Of a stretch of DNA of 64,000 nucleotides, positions 1-9,783 are shown piece after piece (within the stretch, counting starts at the first letter, position 1; each line of letters starts with the position of its first letter). A program made the translations under genes and the position numbers. The stretch is from Roseiarcus fermentans (GTDB lineage Bacteria > Pseudomonadota > Alphaproteobacteria > Rhizobiales > Beijerinckiaceae), in the NCBI RefSeq assembly GCF_003315135.1, contig NZ_QNRK01000014.1:1-64000 (forward strand). The letters run 5' to 3'. The notes beneath the pieces were generated by a model. That model had not been told where the DNA came from. It saw only the letters and a program-made list of their open reading frames with translations, and searched no databases.

Positions 1-254
1 GCCTCCCTGCGGGACGCAAAACGCGGATCATCCCAACCTTCCGGTGGTATCCTTTTCGATGTCGCCGCCGGTCCCCTTTCGGATGTCGTTTGACAACGAG
101 TCGCAGCACGCCGCGCAGGGTCGCTGATCGCTTGGGCTGGACCTTCAAGCCAGGTGAGCAAGGCCGCTTCCGCGTTTGCCGCCGCGCGCGACGGCGGGGC
201 GGCAAAAGCCTTTCGGAACGTCGCCGCGAGCCGCCCGACGGTCGCCCGAAGAAC

Positions 255-280
255 GCCCGCGCCAGTCTCCCGGCGCGGGC
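255..280 (-). terminator. hairpin just after the esterase gene
   Basis: A perfect 9-bp GC stem (255-263 with 272-280, 8-base loop) begins 9 bases past the esterase stop codon on the minus strand. No clear T-tract follows, so an intrinsic terminator is possible but not certain. Bases 1-254 show no gene that can be supported. Confidence 0.4.
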
Positions 281-288
281 GTCGAGGG

Positions 289-1221
289 TCAGGCTGCGGC
301 GGCGTTCAGGCCGAAACGGGCGCGCAGCCAGCCGGCCAGCTTGGCGACCGCGTCATCGGCCTCCGGCGCCGTCCCGGCGAGAAACTGGAACACGTGCTGC
401 TGCTCGGGCCAGACCTCGTAGGTGACGTCCACCCCTGCGGCGCGGGCCGCCTCGGCGAGGCGGGAGGCGTCGTCGAGCAGCGCCTCGTCGCCGCCGACCT
501 GAATGTAGAGCGGGGGCAGACCGGCGAAGTCGGCATAGAGCGGACTGGCGAGCGGATCGCGCCGGGCCGGAGACTCGCCCTTGTCGCCGAGATAGACGGC
601 CGAGAGGTTCGCGGCCAGGTGGCGCTTGACGAAATGGTCACGCTCCTCGTTCTCCGTATTCGACTTGCCGGTCGCGAGCAGGTCGGACCAGGGCGACAGC
701 GGCGCGCTCGCCGACGGCAGCGGCAGCCCACGGTCGCGAAGCGCCAGCAGTGTCGTCACCGCCAGGGCGCCGCCTGCCGAGTCGCCGGTCAGCGCGATGT
801 TGCGGGGCTGGTAGCCCTGGCCGAGCAGCCAGCGGTAAGCCGTCACCGCGTCCTCGACCGGCGCCGGATGCAGATGCTCCGGCGCGCGCCGATAGTCGAG
901 GATGAGGGTCCGGACGCCGGTCGCCTTGGCGATGTGCCCGAACAGCTTTCGGTGGCTGTAGCGCGAGCCCACGACATAGCCGCCGCCGTGGGTGGCCTGG
1001 ATCACGTGATCGGCCGAGGCGCCCTTCGGGATCGCCCACAGCGCCGGCACGCCGCCGGCGTCCGCCTCGACATAATCGACGTCGCCGGGCTCGCCCGTGA
1101 CGTCGCCCCAATGTTCGAACAGGCGACGCACCTGGTCGATCGGCCAATCCGGATGGGCCGCCAGGGTCGCCACCCAGCCCTTGTAGAGGTCGGACAATGC
1201 TTGGGATTCTGAACTCGCCAT
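289..1221 (-). CDS. alpha/beta hydrolase, hormone-sensitive-lipase (HSL) family esterase
   Basis: A 310-residue serine hydrolase expected to cleave carboxylic esters. Visible are the HSL oxyanion motif HGGGY (residues 78-82), the nucleophile motif GDSAGG (Ser148), the acid in GGDEALLD (about Asp245) and the base in EQQHVF (about His276), in the usual order and spacing. Length fits the family. An upstream in-frame TTG at 1248 would add nine residues, but ATG at 1221 gives a normal N-terminus and is preferred. No signal peptide is visible, so it is probably cytoplasmic. It is a single gene with its own hairpin downstream and an inverted repeat 40-75 bases upstream that looks like a repressor operator. 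The substrate cannot be told. A role in PHA or lipid turnover is possible from the neighbours only. Confidence 0.9.
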   Translation of the reverse strand: MASSESQALSDLYKGWVATLAAHPDWPIDQVRRLFEHWGDVTGEPGDVDYVEADAGGVPALWAIPKGASADHVIQATHGGGYVVGSRYSHRKLFGHIAKATGVRTLILDYRRAPEHLHPAPVEDAVTAYRWLLGQGYQPRNIALTGDSAGGALAVTTLLALRDRGLPLPSASAPLSPWSDLLATGKSNTENEERDHFVKRHLAANLSAVYLGDKGESPARRDPLASPLYADFAGLPPLYIQVGGDEALLDDASRLAEAARAAGVDVTYEVWPEQQHVFQFLAGTAPEADDAVAKLAGWLRARFGLNAAAA

Positions 1222-1260
1222 GACATCACCGTTTGCGTTCGAGGGCAAGGCGCGCCCTGC

Positions 1261-1296
1261 ATTAGACTACTTACTCTATAAATTTAGTAGACTAAT
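1261..1296 (-). promoter_or_regulatory. inverted-repeat operator candidate upstream of the esterase
   Basis: ATTAGACTACT (1261-1271) and AGTAGACTAAT (1286-1296) form an 11-bp inverted repeat with one central mismatch and a 14-base spacer. It lies in an AT-rich island 40-75 bases before the esterase start, in surroundings that are otherwise very GC-rich. Each arm contains its own short palindrome (TAGTnnACTA type). This is what a TetR- or MarR-type operator looks like, but no regulator gene lies next to it. Confidence 0.55.
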
Positions 1297-1445
1297 GACC
1301 CGATGTCAATCTCCCTTCCGGGGCGGCGACCCCTGCGGCGCGGAAAGGGGAGGGCGCAGTCGGACCCTGGCCGGGCTCACCTGCGGATGGCGGCGGAAAG
1401 CCGGTCCGCTCTCGCCGCCGGCCGCCGCGCCGGCGGCGGGTCGCG

Positions 1446-4169
1446 CTACGACTTCACCTTCACATATTCGCCGGGAGCGTCGCACAGCGGCGTCAGCTTG
1501 CCGTCGCCGGGCTTGCGCGCCGGGACCTTTTCCGGCGCCTGCGCCGTCACCCACGCGATCCAGTCCGGCCACCACGACCCGGGGGTCTCGTGCGCCCTCT
1601 TCACCCAGTCTTCGAAGCTGCCCTCGACCGGCCCGTTGGTCCAGTACTGGTATTTCGGCTTCTTGCCGGGCGGGTTGACGACGCCGGCGATGTGGCCGGA
1701 GCCGGCCATGACGTAGCGGACCGGGCCGCCGAGCGCCTTGGCCCCGTTGAACGCCGAGCGGGCGGGGGCGATGTGGTCCTCCTTGGCGGCGAGTTCGTAG
1801 ACCGGGATCGTCACCTTCTTGAGGTCCACCGTCTGGCCGCCCATCACCATCCGCCCGTTCGACAGGTCGTTCTGGAAGTAGCAGTTGCGCAGGTAGATGC
1901 GGTGGTTCGCGGCCGGCATGCGGGTCGCGTCGGCGTTCCACACCAGAAGGTCGAAGGCCATCGGCTCCTTCCCCTTCAGGTAATTGTTGACGTAGTAGGA
2001 CCAGATCAGGTCGCTCGGCCGGAGCATGTTGAACGCCTGCGCCATCGCCGCGCCCTCGAGATAGCCGAGCTCGGCCATCTTCTCCTCCGTCTGCCGCAAT
2101 TGCTCGGCGTCGACGAACACCTTCAGGTCGCCCGCGTCGGTGAAGTCGATCTGGGTGGTGAAGAAGGTCGTGCTGTCGATGCGGTCGTCGCCCACCGCCG
2201 CCATGTAGCCGAGCGTCGCCGCCAGCAGCGTGCCGCCGACGCAATAGCCGATCGTCGTCACCTTGCGCTCGCCGGTCGCCTGCTCGATGGCGCCGATCGC
2301 GGCGAGGATGCCCTCGTTCATGTAGGCGTCGAAATCCTTGTCGGCGTGGCGGGCGTCCGGATTGACCCAGGAGATGACGAACACCGTCAGGCCCTGCGCC
2401 ACCGCCCAGCGGACGAACGATTTTTCCGGATTGAGGTCGAGGATGTAGAACTTGTTGATCCAGGGCGGAATGATCAGCAGCGGCCGCCGGTACGCCTCGG
2501 GCGTCGACGGCTCGTACTGGATCAGCTCGATCAGGTCGGTGCGGAAGATCACCTTGCCCGGCGTGACCGCCATGTTGACGCCGAGCTCGAAGCCGCGCGC
2601 GTCGACCTGGCGCATGCGCAGGTTGCCCTTGCCGGCGGCGATGTCCTCGGCGAGCATCTTGAGGCCGCGCACCAGGTTCTCGCCGCTTTCGGCGAGGGTG
2701 GCGCGCAGGAGTTCGGGGTTGGTGCCGATGAAGTTCGAGGGCGAGAGCGCGGCCGACACCTGCTTGAGGTAGAACTGCGCCTTGTGGCGGGCGTGCGGCT
2801 CCATGTCGTCGGCGCGCTTGACGAGATCCTCGGCCCAGTCGGTGGTCAGCACATAGGCCTGCTTGAGGAAGTCGAAGAACGGATTGTCCCGCCATTCCGC
2901 GTCGGCGAACCGCTTGTCCGGCGACCCCGGCGCGGCGACGGGCTTGGCCGACTGGCCCTGGAAGCGCTGCAGCGTCGCCGCCCAAAGGTCGATGAACTGG
3001 GTCGTCAGCGCCGTCTGCGCCTCGATCGCGCGCTTCGGATCGGCCATGTAATATTCGGCGACGTGCCCGAGGGAGCGGATCATCTCGCCGATCTCGTCGG
3101 CGACCTTGGTCTTGATCTCGCCGCTCTCGCGCGGGCGCAGGTAGGCGGTGAACGCCTTCATGGCGTGTTCGTAGGCGCTCGCCATGTTGCGCGCGAGCGC
3201 CTCGATGTTGGGTACCGGATACTGGAGCCCGAAGCCGAACGACTCGCCGGGACTGCGGGGCCCGGCCACGGCCGGGAGCTTGGCGGATGCCGCCGGCGGC
3301 GCTTCCGAGGCCGGAGGAGGCGCGGACACCGGAGTCGGCGCGGCCGCGTCCTCGGCCGCGACCGAAGTCGGCGCGGGGCGCGCCGGTTCTGTGGCCGCCG
3401 TCGCTTCGGCCGCGGGGAATTCGCGCCCGCCGTCCGCCTGCAGCAGCGCAGGCGTCGCCTTCGTGGGCGCTGCGTCGTCCGGCCCGGCCGCCCGCGAGGC
3501 GAGCTGATCGGCGGCCGCCGGCGCCTCGGACGCGAGAGCCTGTGCGGCTGCGACCGTCGCCGTCGACGCCACGGGGCCCGCTTCGGCCGGCGTCGCCTCG
3601 GCCATTCCGGCCGCGCCGAGGTCGGCCGCAGGTTCGTCCCCGCGCCCGGCCTCCGCCTTTCGCGCCCGGATTCCGCGCTTCGACGCCGACTTCGCGGGCG
3701 CCGCGTCGTCGGGCGGGGCCGGCCGATCGGCGGCCGGGGCCGCCGCCGCGGGACGCCCGGACCCGGCTTTGCGCTTCGGCTTTGGCTCCGTCGCCGCGGG
3801 CGCCCTCGAGGGCGCGGCGATCCTCTTGGCGGACGCCCGTTTCGCGGCCGTTGTGAACGCGGGCCTCGCGGCGGCCGGCGCCGGCGCTTCGGTCGGCGCC
3901 GGTTCGGCGACCGGCGTGTTGACCCACTCGTCGAGCGCGTCGGCGCCCGGCCGCGCGCGCGGTTTCCGCGGCGGCGCAGCCTGCGGCGGCGCGCTCACCC
4001 ATTTCGCCTTGGCGGAGGAAACGCGCGGCTTCGCCTCGGGTGTGGCGGCCGCCGCCGGCTCCCGCGCCAAGGCCTGTCGAGGCTTGATCGCGGCGTCCCG
4101 GTTCGAGGCCGAGTCGACGGCGGCCGCCTCCGGGCGCGCGTTCGAAGGCTTGACGCGACGATTTGCCAT
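1446..4169 (-). CDS. phaC: class I poly(R)-hydroxyalkanoate synthase with a long N-terminal extension
   Basis: Polymerises (R)-3-hydroxyacyl-CoA into PHA at the granule surface. Residues about 312-907 are a complete class I synthase: the N-terminal PhaC domain, then an alpha/beta hydrolase fold with lipase-like box GYCVGG (Cys643), Asp798 in KEDHIAP and His826 in GSGHIAG. Typical class I enzymes are about 560-620 residues; this one is 907. The first 310 residues are Ala/Pro-rich with Lys/Arg in the first 175 and more acidic residues later, with no recognisable fold. ATG at 4169 has an AGGGA ribosome site about 10 bases upstream; in-frame sequence continues further upstream but lacks a convincing start. 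A second phaC without the extension lies at 7121-8902. The extension may bind granules, DNA or partner proteins, but that is inference. Confidence 0.93.
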   Translation of the reverse strand: MANRRVKPSNARPEAAAVDSASNRDAAIKPRQALAREPAAAATPEAKPRVSSAKAKWVSAPPQAAPPRKPRARPGADALDEWVNTPVAEPAPTEAPAPAAARPAFTTAAKRASAKRIAAPSRAPAATEPKPKRKAGSGRPAAAAPAADRPAPPDDAAPAKSASKRGIRARKAEAGRGDEPAADLGAAGMAEATPAEAGPVASTATVAAAQALASEAPAAADQLASRAAGPDDAAPTKATPALLQADGGREFPAAEATAATEPARPAPTSVAAEDAAAPTPVSAPPPASEAPPAASAKLPAVAGPRSPGESFGFGLQYPVPNIEALARNMASAYEHAMKAFTAYLRPRESGEIKTKVADEIGEMIRSLGHVAEYYMADPKRAIEAQTALTTQFIDLWAATLQRFQGQSAKPVAAPGSPDKRFADAEWRDNPFFDFLKQAYVLTTDWAEDLVKRADDMEPHARHKAQFYLKQVSAALSPSNFIGTNPELLRATLAESGENLVRGLKMLAEDIAAGKGNLRMRQVDARGFELGVNMAVTPGKVIFRTDLIELIQYEPSTPEAYRRPLLIIPPWINKFYILDLNPEKSFVRWAVAQGLTVFVISWVNPDARHADKDFDAYMNEGILAAIGAIEQATGERKVTTIGYCVGGTLLAATLGYMAAVGDDRIDSTTFFTTQIDFTDAGDLKVFVDAEQLRQTEEKMAELGYLEGAAMAQAFNMLRPSDLIWSYYVNNYLKGKEPMAFDLLVWNADATRMPAANHRIYLRNCYFQNDLSNGRMVMGGQTVDLKKVTIPVYELAAKEDHIAPARSAFNGAKALGGPVRYVMAGSGHIAGVVNPPGKKPKYQYWTNGPVEGSFEDWVKRAHETPGSWWPDWIAWVTAQAPEKVPARKPGDGKLTPLCDAPGEYVKVKS

Positions 4170-4276
4170 GGATGAGCGTTCCCTGCTGAGTTGGGGGGAG
4201 CCCCCCGTCCCGTTTTCGTCATAATAGGTGAATAGGCCAACATGACGCCATAACGACTTTTGACGGGACGACGAGA

Positions 4277-4684
4277 TTGCGCTTCGGAACGAGCCTGACA
4301 CAGCTGGCGGCGGCGTTGGCGATCGGATGCGGCGCCTGTTCCGCCGCCTCGGCCCAGCAGGCCGGCAATCCCCTCGACAATCCGCTGAAAAGCGTGATGA
4401 AACTGATGGGCTTCGCCACGGACTCGCCGCAGCCGCAGGACTTCGTGGTGAAGGCGCGCCCGCAGACGGAGCCGGACTACATTCCGGTGTTCCAGCCGCC
4501 GCCCGAGCCCGCCCGGCCCGTGCTCGAGACCAAGCAACTCGACGCGTTGCGGGGCGACCTCGATTCGGTCGAGAAACGGGCCGCCGCCGCGCGCGCCGCC
4601 TTCCCGCCCGCCGCCGCGGCCGGCGCGCAGGCGAAGTCGCAGGCCGTGAAGGCGAAAAGCGCGCCCAGGACTTCCGACCAGTAG
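4277..4684 (+). CDS. small exported protein of unknown function
   Basis: A 135-residue protein that begins at TTG with GGGAC about 8 bases upstream. The next in-frame Met lies past the signal peptide, so TTG is needed to keep it. Residues 1-26 form a clear signal peptide ending ASA-QQ. The mature part contains [16 protein letters not shown], a Pro-rich stretch (PPPEPARP) and an Ala/Lys-rich tail, suggesting a natively loose periplasmic protein. It is divergent from the long phaC with 107 bases between starts, and is followed 98 bases later by alaC. I do not recognise the family. Codon use matches the neighbours, which supports a real gene. Confidence 0.7.
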   Translation: MRFGTSLTQLAAALAIGCGACSAASAQQAGNPLDNPLKSVMKLMGFATDSPQPQDFVVKARPQTEPDYIPVFQPPPEPARPVLETKQLDALRGDLDSVEKRAAAARAAFPPAAAAGAQAKSQAVKAKSAPRTSDQ

Positions 4685-4782
4685 TCATGCGTTGCCGCGT
4701 GGCCCCTCGCGGTGCTAACAGGACCGATACGGCGAAACGCGCCGGTTGATCGGGACATTCTCCCAAGGACAGACTTTTCGAA

Positions 4783-6000
4783 ATGAGCGACTTTCACCGC
4801 GTCCGGCGCCTTCCGCCCTATGTCTTCGAGCAGGTCAACAAGCTCAAGGCCAAGGCCCGGGCCGCCGGCGCCGACATTATCGATCTCGGCATGGGCAACC
4901 CGGACCTGCCGGCGCCCAAGCACGTCCTCGACAAGCTGATCGAGACCGTCGGCAAGCCGCGCACCGATCGCTATTCCGCCTCGAAGGGCATCGCCGGCCT
5001 GCGTCGGGCGCAGGCCGGCTATTACGGCCGTCGCTTCGGCGTGAGGCTCGATCCCGAGACGCAGGTTGTGGTGACGCTCGGCTCCAAGGAGGGCTTCGCC
5101 AACATGGCGCAGGCGATCACCGCGCCGGGCGACGTCGTGCTCGTGCCGAATCCGTCTTATCCGATCCACGCCTTCGGCTTTCTGATGGCGGGCGGCGTCA
5201 TCCGCTCGGTTCCGGCGGAGCCCACGCCGGACTTCTTCGTCGCGCTCGAACGCGCCATCGTCCACTCGATCCCGAAGCCGATCGCGGTCGTGGTCTGCTA
5301 CCCGTCGAACCCGACCGCGATGGTCGCCTCGCTCGACTTCTACAAGGACCTGGTCCTGTTCGCCCGCAAGCACGAGATCTTCGTGCTGTCCGACATCGCC
5401 TACGCCGAGGTCTACTTCGAGGACGAGCCGCCGCCGTCGATCCTTCAGGCGCCGGGCGCCTTCGACGTCGCGGTGGAATTCTCGTCGCTGTCGAAGACCT
5501 TTTCCATGGCCGGCTGGCGCATGGGCTTCGCGGTCGGCAACGAGCGGCTGCTCGCGGCGCTGGCGCGGGTGAAATCCTACCTCGACTACGGCGCCTATAC
5601 GCCGATCCAGGTCGCGGCGGCGGCGGCGCTGAACGGTCCCGAGGACTGCATCCGCGAGATGCGCGCGACCTACAAGCGCCGACGCGACGTGATGATCGAG
5701 AGCTTCGGCGCGGCCGGCTGGACGATCGACAAGCCGAGCGCCTCGATGTTCGCCTGGACGCCGGTGCCGGAAAAGTTCCGCCATCTCGGCTCCCTCGAGT
5801 TCTCGAAACTGCTGATCGAAAAGGCCGACGTGGCGGTCGCGCCCGGCATCGGCTTCGGCGAGCACGGCGACGACTACGTCCGCCTGGCGCTGGTCGAGAA
5901 CGAGCAGCGCATCCGTCAGGCCGCGCGCGGCATCCGCCGCTTCTTCGACACCGCCGACGACACGTTGCACAATGTGGTGAAGCTGAAGCAGCCGGCCTGA
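4783..6000 (+). CDS. alaC: alanine/glutamate-type aminotransferase, class I/II (AlaC-like)
   Basis: A 405-residue PLP-dependent transaminase closely resembling E. coli AlaC, which makes alanine from pyruvate and glutamate. Visible features are the N-terminus [12 protein letters not shown], the GMGNPD motif, PSNPT (Asn176), SDIAYAE (Asp204, Tyr207), the PLP lysine in SLSKTF (Lys238) and Arg246 in GWRMGF. Length is normal for the family. AAGGACAG about 12 bases before the ATG is the ribosome site. Some relatives are annotated as LL-diaminopimelate aminotransferase, and in many rhizobia this gene sits beside homoserine dehydrogenase, which is absent here. It is followed by a weak terminator and then a gene-poor stretch, so it is probably transcribed alone or with the small exported protein. 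Confidence 0.9.
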   Translation: MSDFHRVRRLPPYVFEQVNKLKAKARAAGADIIDLGMGNPDLPAPKHVLDKLIETVGKPRTDRYSASKGIAGLRRAQAGYYGRRFGVRLDPETQVVVTLGSKEGFANMAQAITAPGDVVLVPNPSYPIHAFGFLMAGGVIRSVPAEPTPDFFVALERAIVHSIPKPIAVVVCYPSNPTAMVASLDFYKDLVLFARKHEIFVLSDIAYAEVYFEDEPPPSILQAPGAFDVAVEFSSLSKTFSMAGWRMGFAVGNERLLAALARVKSYLDYGAYTPIQVAAAAALNGPEDCIREMRATYKRRRDVMIESFGAAGWTIDKPSASMFAWTPVPEKFRHLGSLEFSKLLIEKADVAVAPGIGFGEHGDDYVRLALVENEQRIRQAARGIRRFFDTADDTLHNVVKLKQPA

Positions 6001-6032
6001 GGCGGGCAGGGGCGGTTCCCTCCCGCGGACGC

Positions 6033-6052
6033 CCCGAAGCCTTCGGGTCTTT
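6033..6052 (+). terminator. weak intrinsic terminator after alaC
   Basis: A 6-bp stem CCCGAA/TTCGGG with a 3-base loop is followed by TCTTT, 33 bases after the alaC stop codon. Confidence 0.5.
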
Positions 6053-7120
6053 GCCGGCCGTCACGCCGGTCCGGCGTAAGTGCGCAGCGGCGGGGGCCCG
6101 CCTCGCCGTGCAATCGATCTGTCAGCGCTGTGTCCGGTCCGATCCGACAGCGATGGAACCGGATCGTACAAGCGGGGATCCCTTCCCCGGCAAAGCCGGG
6201 GAAGAAGGAAGGACGCCTGGCCGCGGGCGATGCGAAAGCGCCCGTCGCCGGTGCTACGCCTTGATGGCGCGCCAGCTCGTGCCGCCGCCGCTGAAGGTAA
6301 CCGACTGCTGGCCGGAGCCGATCGCGAGCGAAGAGCCGCCCGCGCCGGCCGTCGCTGTCGAGCCGCCGCCCGCAACCGAGACGGAGACCCCGTTCCGGCC
6401 TTCGCGCCCCGTCGTGAGGCGTCGCCGGGACGAGTCCCTTACCGGGCGGCCGGCGCGACCGTCTCGCCTCGCCCTTGGTGATCGAGTTTGCCGGCGCGGC
6501 CTCCGGCGACAGCGGCGCGTCGCTCGTTCACGACATTGTCTTGCCGATGCCGAGCTTTTGTTCTATATCTGTTCCAATGCCGAAGCAAGATTTGTGATGG
6601 ATTTGCGCGTCGCCGGCCTTGCCAGTCGGAGATGGGCGGTTGAGCGGTCTCTTTCGTGGCGCGTCGAAGGGCGGGGTCTGCCGTGGAACGCACGCTGGAT
6701 CGACGATGCGGATCTGCGCGTGCCGCCCCTCGTTCTCCCGGCGGCGGCGGGACGCCGCCGTTAGCAGGCGCGGCCTGTCCGGCTCCTCGCGAACAACGCG
6801 ACCTCGGCAGTGACGATCGCCCGGAAATTCCGTCGCAACGGTTTGAAATGCCTCGAAACCGGCTCGAAATCGGCGAGGCGGCCGGCTTGCCCGCCGTCGG
6901 CGGGCGACTCGCTTCGGATGTCGCAGAGGCCCTGCAACGGGCGAGGAGTCCCGCTCCAACGCCGTCATGGCCGGCTATGGCAAGCCATCGAGCCTCCTCC
7001 GGGACGCTGCGACACCGCGGAACGCGAGGCCCGGCTCGCGGAGCCGTCACAACCGAAGGCGAAGACAAAGGCCGCGCCGGAGGAGGGGACGCGGACCCCG
7101 GCCCGCGCCCGCGCTCAGCG
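6053..7120. other. gene-poor stretch, possibly holding a decayed gene
   Basis: About 1.07 kb between alaC and the second phaC without a convincing gene on either strand. The ORFs here have Arg-rich, GC-driven composition. One minus-strand segment ending at a TAG at 6254-6256 reads, over roughly 45 codons, as a Gly/Ser/Val-rich tail (GVSVSVAGGG, then SVTFSGGGTSWRAIKA) like the end of a secreted beta-rich protein. Its upstream part falls into Arg-rich readings in all frames, as expected of a frameshifted remnant. A patch around 6541-6600 is AT-richer. No repeats or RNA genes were seen. Confidence 0.4.
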
Positions 7121-8902
7121 CTAGACCGCCCGCACCCGCACGTACGAACCCGGGGCGTCCTCGATCGCCGGCAGCTTGCCCTCGCCGGGCGTGCGCGCCG
7201 GGACCCAGCCGCCGGCGTACTGCGTCACCCATTTGTCCCACAGCGGCCACCACGAGCCCTTCTGCGCGGTCGCGGTCGCGAACCACTCGTCGGGGGTCGG
7301 GGGCAGCTTGTCGTTGGTCCAGTGGCCGTACTTGCTGCCGGGAGGGCTGATGACCCCGGCCAGATGCCCGGACGCCGCCAGCACGAAGGTGACCGGGCCG
7401 CCGTAGATGTGGGTCGCGGCGTAGGTCGACTTCCACGGCGCAAGGTGGTCCTCTCGGCACGACAGCATGAACACCGGCGTCTTGATCAGCCTCAGGTCGA
7501 TCGGCGTGCCGGCGAGGGTGATGCCGCCCGGCTCCTTCAGGAGGTTCTTCTGATACATGTTGCGCATATAGAACGAGTGCATCACCGCCGGCATGCGGGT
7601 CGCGTCGGCGTTCCAGTAGAGCAGGTCGAACGGGGCCGGCTCCTTGCCCAAGAGGTAGTTGTTGACCACGAACGACCAGATCAGGTCGTTCGAGCGCAGC
7701 ATGTTGAACGACATCGCCATGTCGGAGGCTTCGAGATAGCCGTGCTCGGCCATGCGCTTCTCGACCGAGGAGATCTGCTCGTCGTCGATGAACACCGCCA
7801 TGTCGCCGACCTCGGTGAAGTCGATCAGCGTGACGAAGTTGGTGGCGCTGACGACGCGGTTGTCGCCCTTGGCCGCCAGATAGGCCATGGTGGCGGCGAG
7901 CATGGTGCCGCCGAGGCAGTAGCCGATGGCGTTGAGCTCATGCTCGCCGGTCGCCGCCTCGATCGCGTCGAACGCCGCGATCAGACCGTGGGTCATGTAA
8001 TCCTCGAACGTGGTCTGCGCGAGATTTTCGTCCGGATTGGCCCACGAGGGCACGAACACCGTGTGCCCCTGGTCGACCGCCCACTTGATGAATGAGTTCT
8101 TCGGCTGCAGGTCGAGCACGTAGAACTTGTTGATCCACGGCATGATAATGAACAGCGGTCGCTTGCGCACCGTCTCCGTCGACGGCGAGTACTGGAGCAA
8201 CTGCAGCAGGTCGTTCTGGAACACGACCTTGCCCGGGGTCGCGGCGATGGTCTCGCCGAACTGGAAGGCGTCCTTGCCGGTCATGGAGATCTGCAGCCGG
8301 CCGTGTCCCTCCTCGAGGTCGGCGAGCACGTGCTCGAGCCCGTGCAGCAGGTTCTGCCCGCCCGACTCCACGGTCGTGGCCAGCACTTCCGGGTTGGTGG
8401 CGAGGAAGTTCGAGGGCGACATCGCGTCGACGAACTGGCGGGTGTAGAAGTCCACCTTGCGCGCGGTCTTGGGGTCGAGATCCTTGATCCCGCGCACGGT
8501 CGTCAGGAGCGACTTCGACGCGACGAGATAGCTCTCGCGGATGAAGCTGAACACGGCGTTCTCGCTCCAGTCCGGGTGAGCGAAGCGCTTGTCCCTCGGC
8601 GGCGGCGGGTCGTCGCTCTTGATCAGCAGCATCCGTTCGGCGGCGTGGCGCCACACCGTCATGCTGTCGTTGAAGAGATCGATCTGCGCCGAGGCGACCG
8701 CCGCGGGATCGGTCATCATCTTGGTCAGCAGGTCGAGAAAGGCCCCGCCCAGGGCGCCCGGGTCGTTCAGGCCGACATGGCCGTCGTCCGGCTGCCGCGC
8801 GAGATAGTTCAGCATGAGCCTCTGGCTCTGCTCCGCGATGGTCTGGAGCTCCCGGGCGAGGACCATAGGATCCCAAGCGGCTCCACTGCTTTCGACCTTC
8901 AT
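7121..8902 (-). CDS. phaC: class I poly(R)-hydroxyalkanoate synthase
   Basis: A 593-residue PHA polymerase of ordinary class I length. The PhaC N-terminal domain (about residues 70-240) is followed by the hydrolase fold with GYCLGG (Cys329), Asp485 in REDHLAP and His513 in ASGHLAG. ATG at 8902 is preceded by a strong GGGAGGG ribosome site; longer readings upstream look non-coding. The core aligns throughout with the synthase at 1446-4169 (shared [25 protein letters not shown] and ATPGKV motifs), so the two are paralogues, but this copy lacks the long extension. No phaA, phaB, phaR or phasin gene is present in the window, so precursor supply must be encoded elsewhere. Confidence 0.95.
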   Translation of the reverse strand: MKVESSGAAWDPMVLARELQTIAEQSQRLMLNYLARQPDDGHVGLNDPGALGGAFLDLLTKMMTDPAAVASAQIDLFNDSMTVWRHAAERMLLIKSDDPPPPRDKRFAHPDWSENAVFSFIRESYLVASKSLLTTVRGIKDLDPKTARKVDFYTRQFVDAMSPSNFLATNPEVLATTVESGGQNLLHGLEHVLADLEEGHGRLQISMTGKDAFQFGETIAATPGKVVFQNDLLQLLQYSPSTETVRKRPLFIIMPWINKFYVLDLQPKNSFIKWAVDQGHTVFVPSWANPDENLAQTTFEDYMTHGLIAAFDAIEAATGEHELNAIGYCLGGTMLAATMAYLAAKGDNRVVSATNFVTLIDFTEVGDMAVFIDDEQISSVEKRMAEHGYLEASDMAMSFNMLRSNDLIWSFVVNNYLLGKEPAPFDLLYWNADATRMPAVMHSFYMRNMYQKNLLKEPGGITLAGTPIDLRLIKTPVFMLSCREDHLAPWKSTYAATHIYGGPVTFVLAASGHLAGVISPPGSKYGHWTNDKLPPTPDEWFATATAQKGSWWPLWDKWVTQYAGGWVPARTPGEGKLPAIEDAPGSYVRVRAV

Positions 8903-9054
8903 GCAGTCCCTCCCTTGCCGTCGGCGCATCGCGCCCCCTGCCGCGCCGGTTCGCCGGAGGCGCCCAGGTCTTGTCGGCCGGCCCAATATACGGTCTCGCC
9001 GGCGTACAGTCATCGGTCGATTCGACCAATGCCCGGGACAGGCCGGCGCCGTCG

Positions 9055-9630
9055 CTAGAACAATCCGGACCCGACAGTGATCGTGTCGCCCGGGCGGACC
9101 GGATAGGCGAGCGGAGCGGCGAATGTGGTCGTCCGTCCGTCCACGGTCCGGGTAATGTCGACGCTCGTCTCGAAGGCGCGGGGCGCGAACCCGCCGGCGA
9201 CTGCGACCGCCTGCTGGACGGTCATTCCGCTGATGAACGGATAGCGCCCGGCCGAGCACACCGCGCCCAGGATGAAAAAAGGCCGGAAATCCTCGACCTC
9301 GATCGAGACGCTCGGGTCGCGGATGTAGCCCTGGCGCAGCCGCGCCGCGACCATGCGCTCGAGTTCGGCGGTCGTGAGACCCTGCGCCGGGAGCCGGCCG
9401 ATCAGGGGCATCGAGACGGCGCCCGAACTGTCAACGTTGTAGCTGTTGGTGAGGTCGTTCTGGCCGAAGACGAGGATGCGCAGGCGATCTCCGCTCGCCA
9501 GGCGATAGGGCGCGTTGACGACCGCCTGAGGCGCCGGCGCCTCGGCGCGCTCCTCGCGGGGCGCCGCCGCGCAGCCGGCGAGCGCAGCGGTCGCCAGAAT
9601 TGCCGCAATGACTCGCAAGAGACTCACCAT
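9055..9630 (-). CDS. polysaccharide export outer-membrane lipoprotein (Wza/BexD type, short)
   Basis: A 191-residue protein with a lipoprotein signal (LAGC, Cys20), a polysaccharide-export domain (YRLASGDRLRILVFGQNDLT, then GAVSMPLIG...GLTTAELE, about residues 42-110), and an SLBB-like segment (FFILGAV...GRYPFISGMTVQQAVAVAGGFAPRA). It is shorter than full Wza (about 380 residues), as is usual for rhizobial export proteins. It probably forms or supports the outer-membrane part of a Wzy-type exopolysaccharide exporter. It is divergent from the Wzz/GumC-like gene at 9784 with 153 bases between starts, a typical pairing. The ribosome site before ATG 9630 is weak, but the signal peptide fixes the start. 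Confidence 0.85.
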   Translation of the reverse strand: MVSLLRVIAAILATAALAGCAAAPREERAEAPAPQAVVNAPYRLASGDRLRILVFGQNDLTNSYNVDSSGAVSMPLIGRLPAQGLTTAELERMVAARLRQGYIRDPSVSIEVEDFRPFFILGAVCSAGRYPFISGMTVQQAVAVAGGFAPRAFETSVDITRTVDGRTTTFAAPLAYPVRPGDTITVGSGLF

Positions 9631-9783
9631 CCGCGCCGCAGGGGGTTTGCGCTCGGTCCGGTCTATCGGCGTATGGTTAACAAACGGCTGACGCGGGCGC
9701 GCTCTTAACCCGGGAGAAACCATGTCGAAAGAGACTGGACGGGAAACTTGCGGGCGCTTCGCGCGCATGAAGGAACAGACGCC

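Noticed and set aside
1219-1248. TTG start of the esterase nine codons upstream
   Set aside because: The ATG at 1221 fits the family N-terminus, and TTG lies nearly against the operator-like repeat.
1590-4175. 861-codon plus-strand reading frame
   Set aside because: Antisense shadow of the long phaC. The Gly/Arg-rich composition mirrors the Ala/Pro-rich extension.
6439-7068. Minus-strand ORFs upstream of the second phaC gene
   Set aside because: Arg-rich, no motifs, and no ribosome site. Treated as non-coding apart from the possible remnant at 6254-6540.
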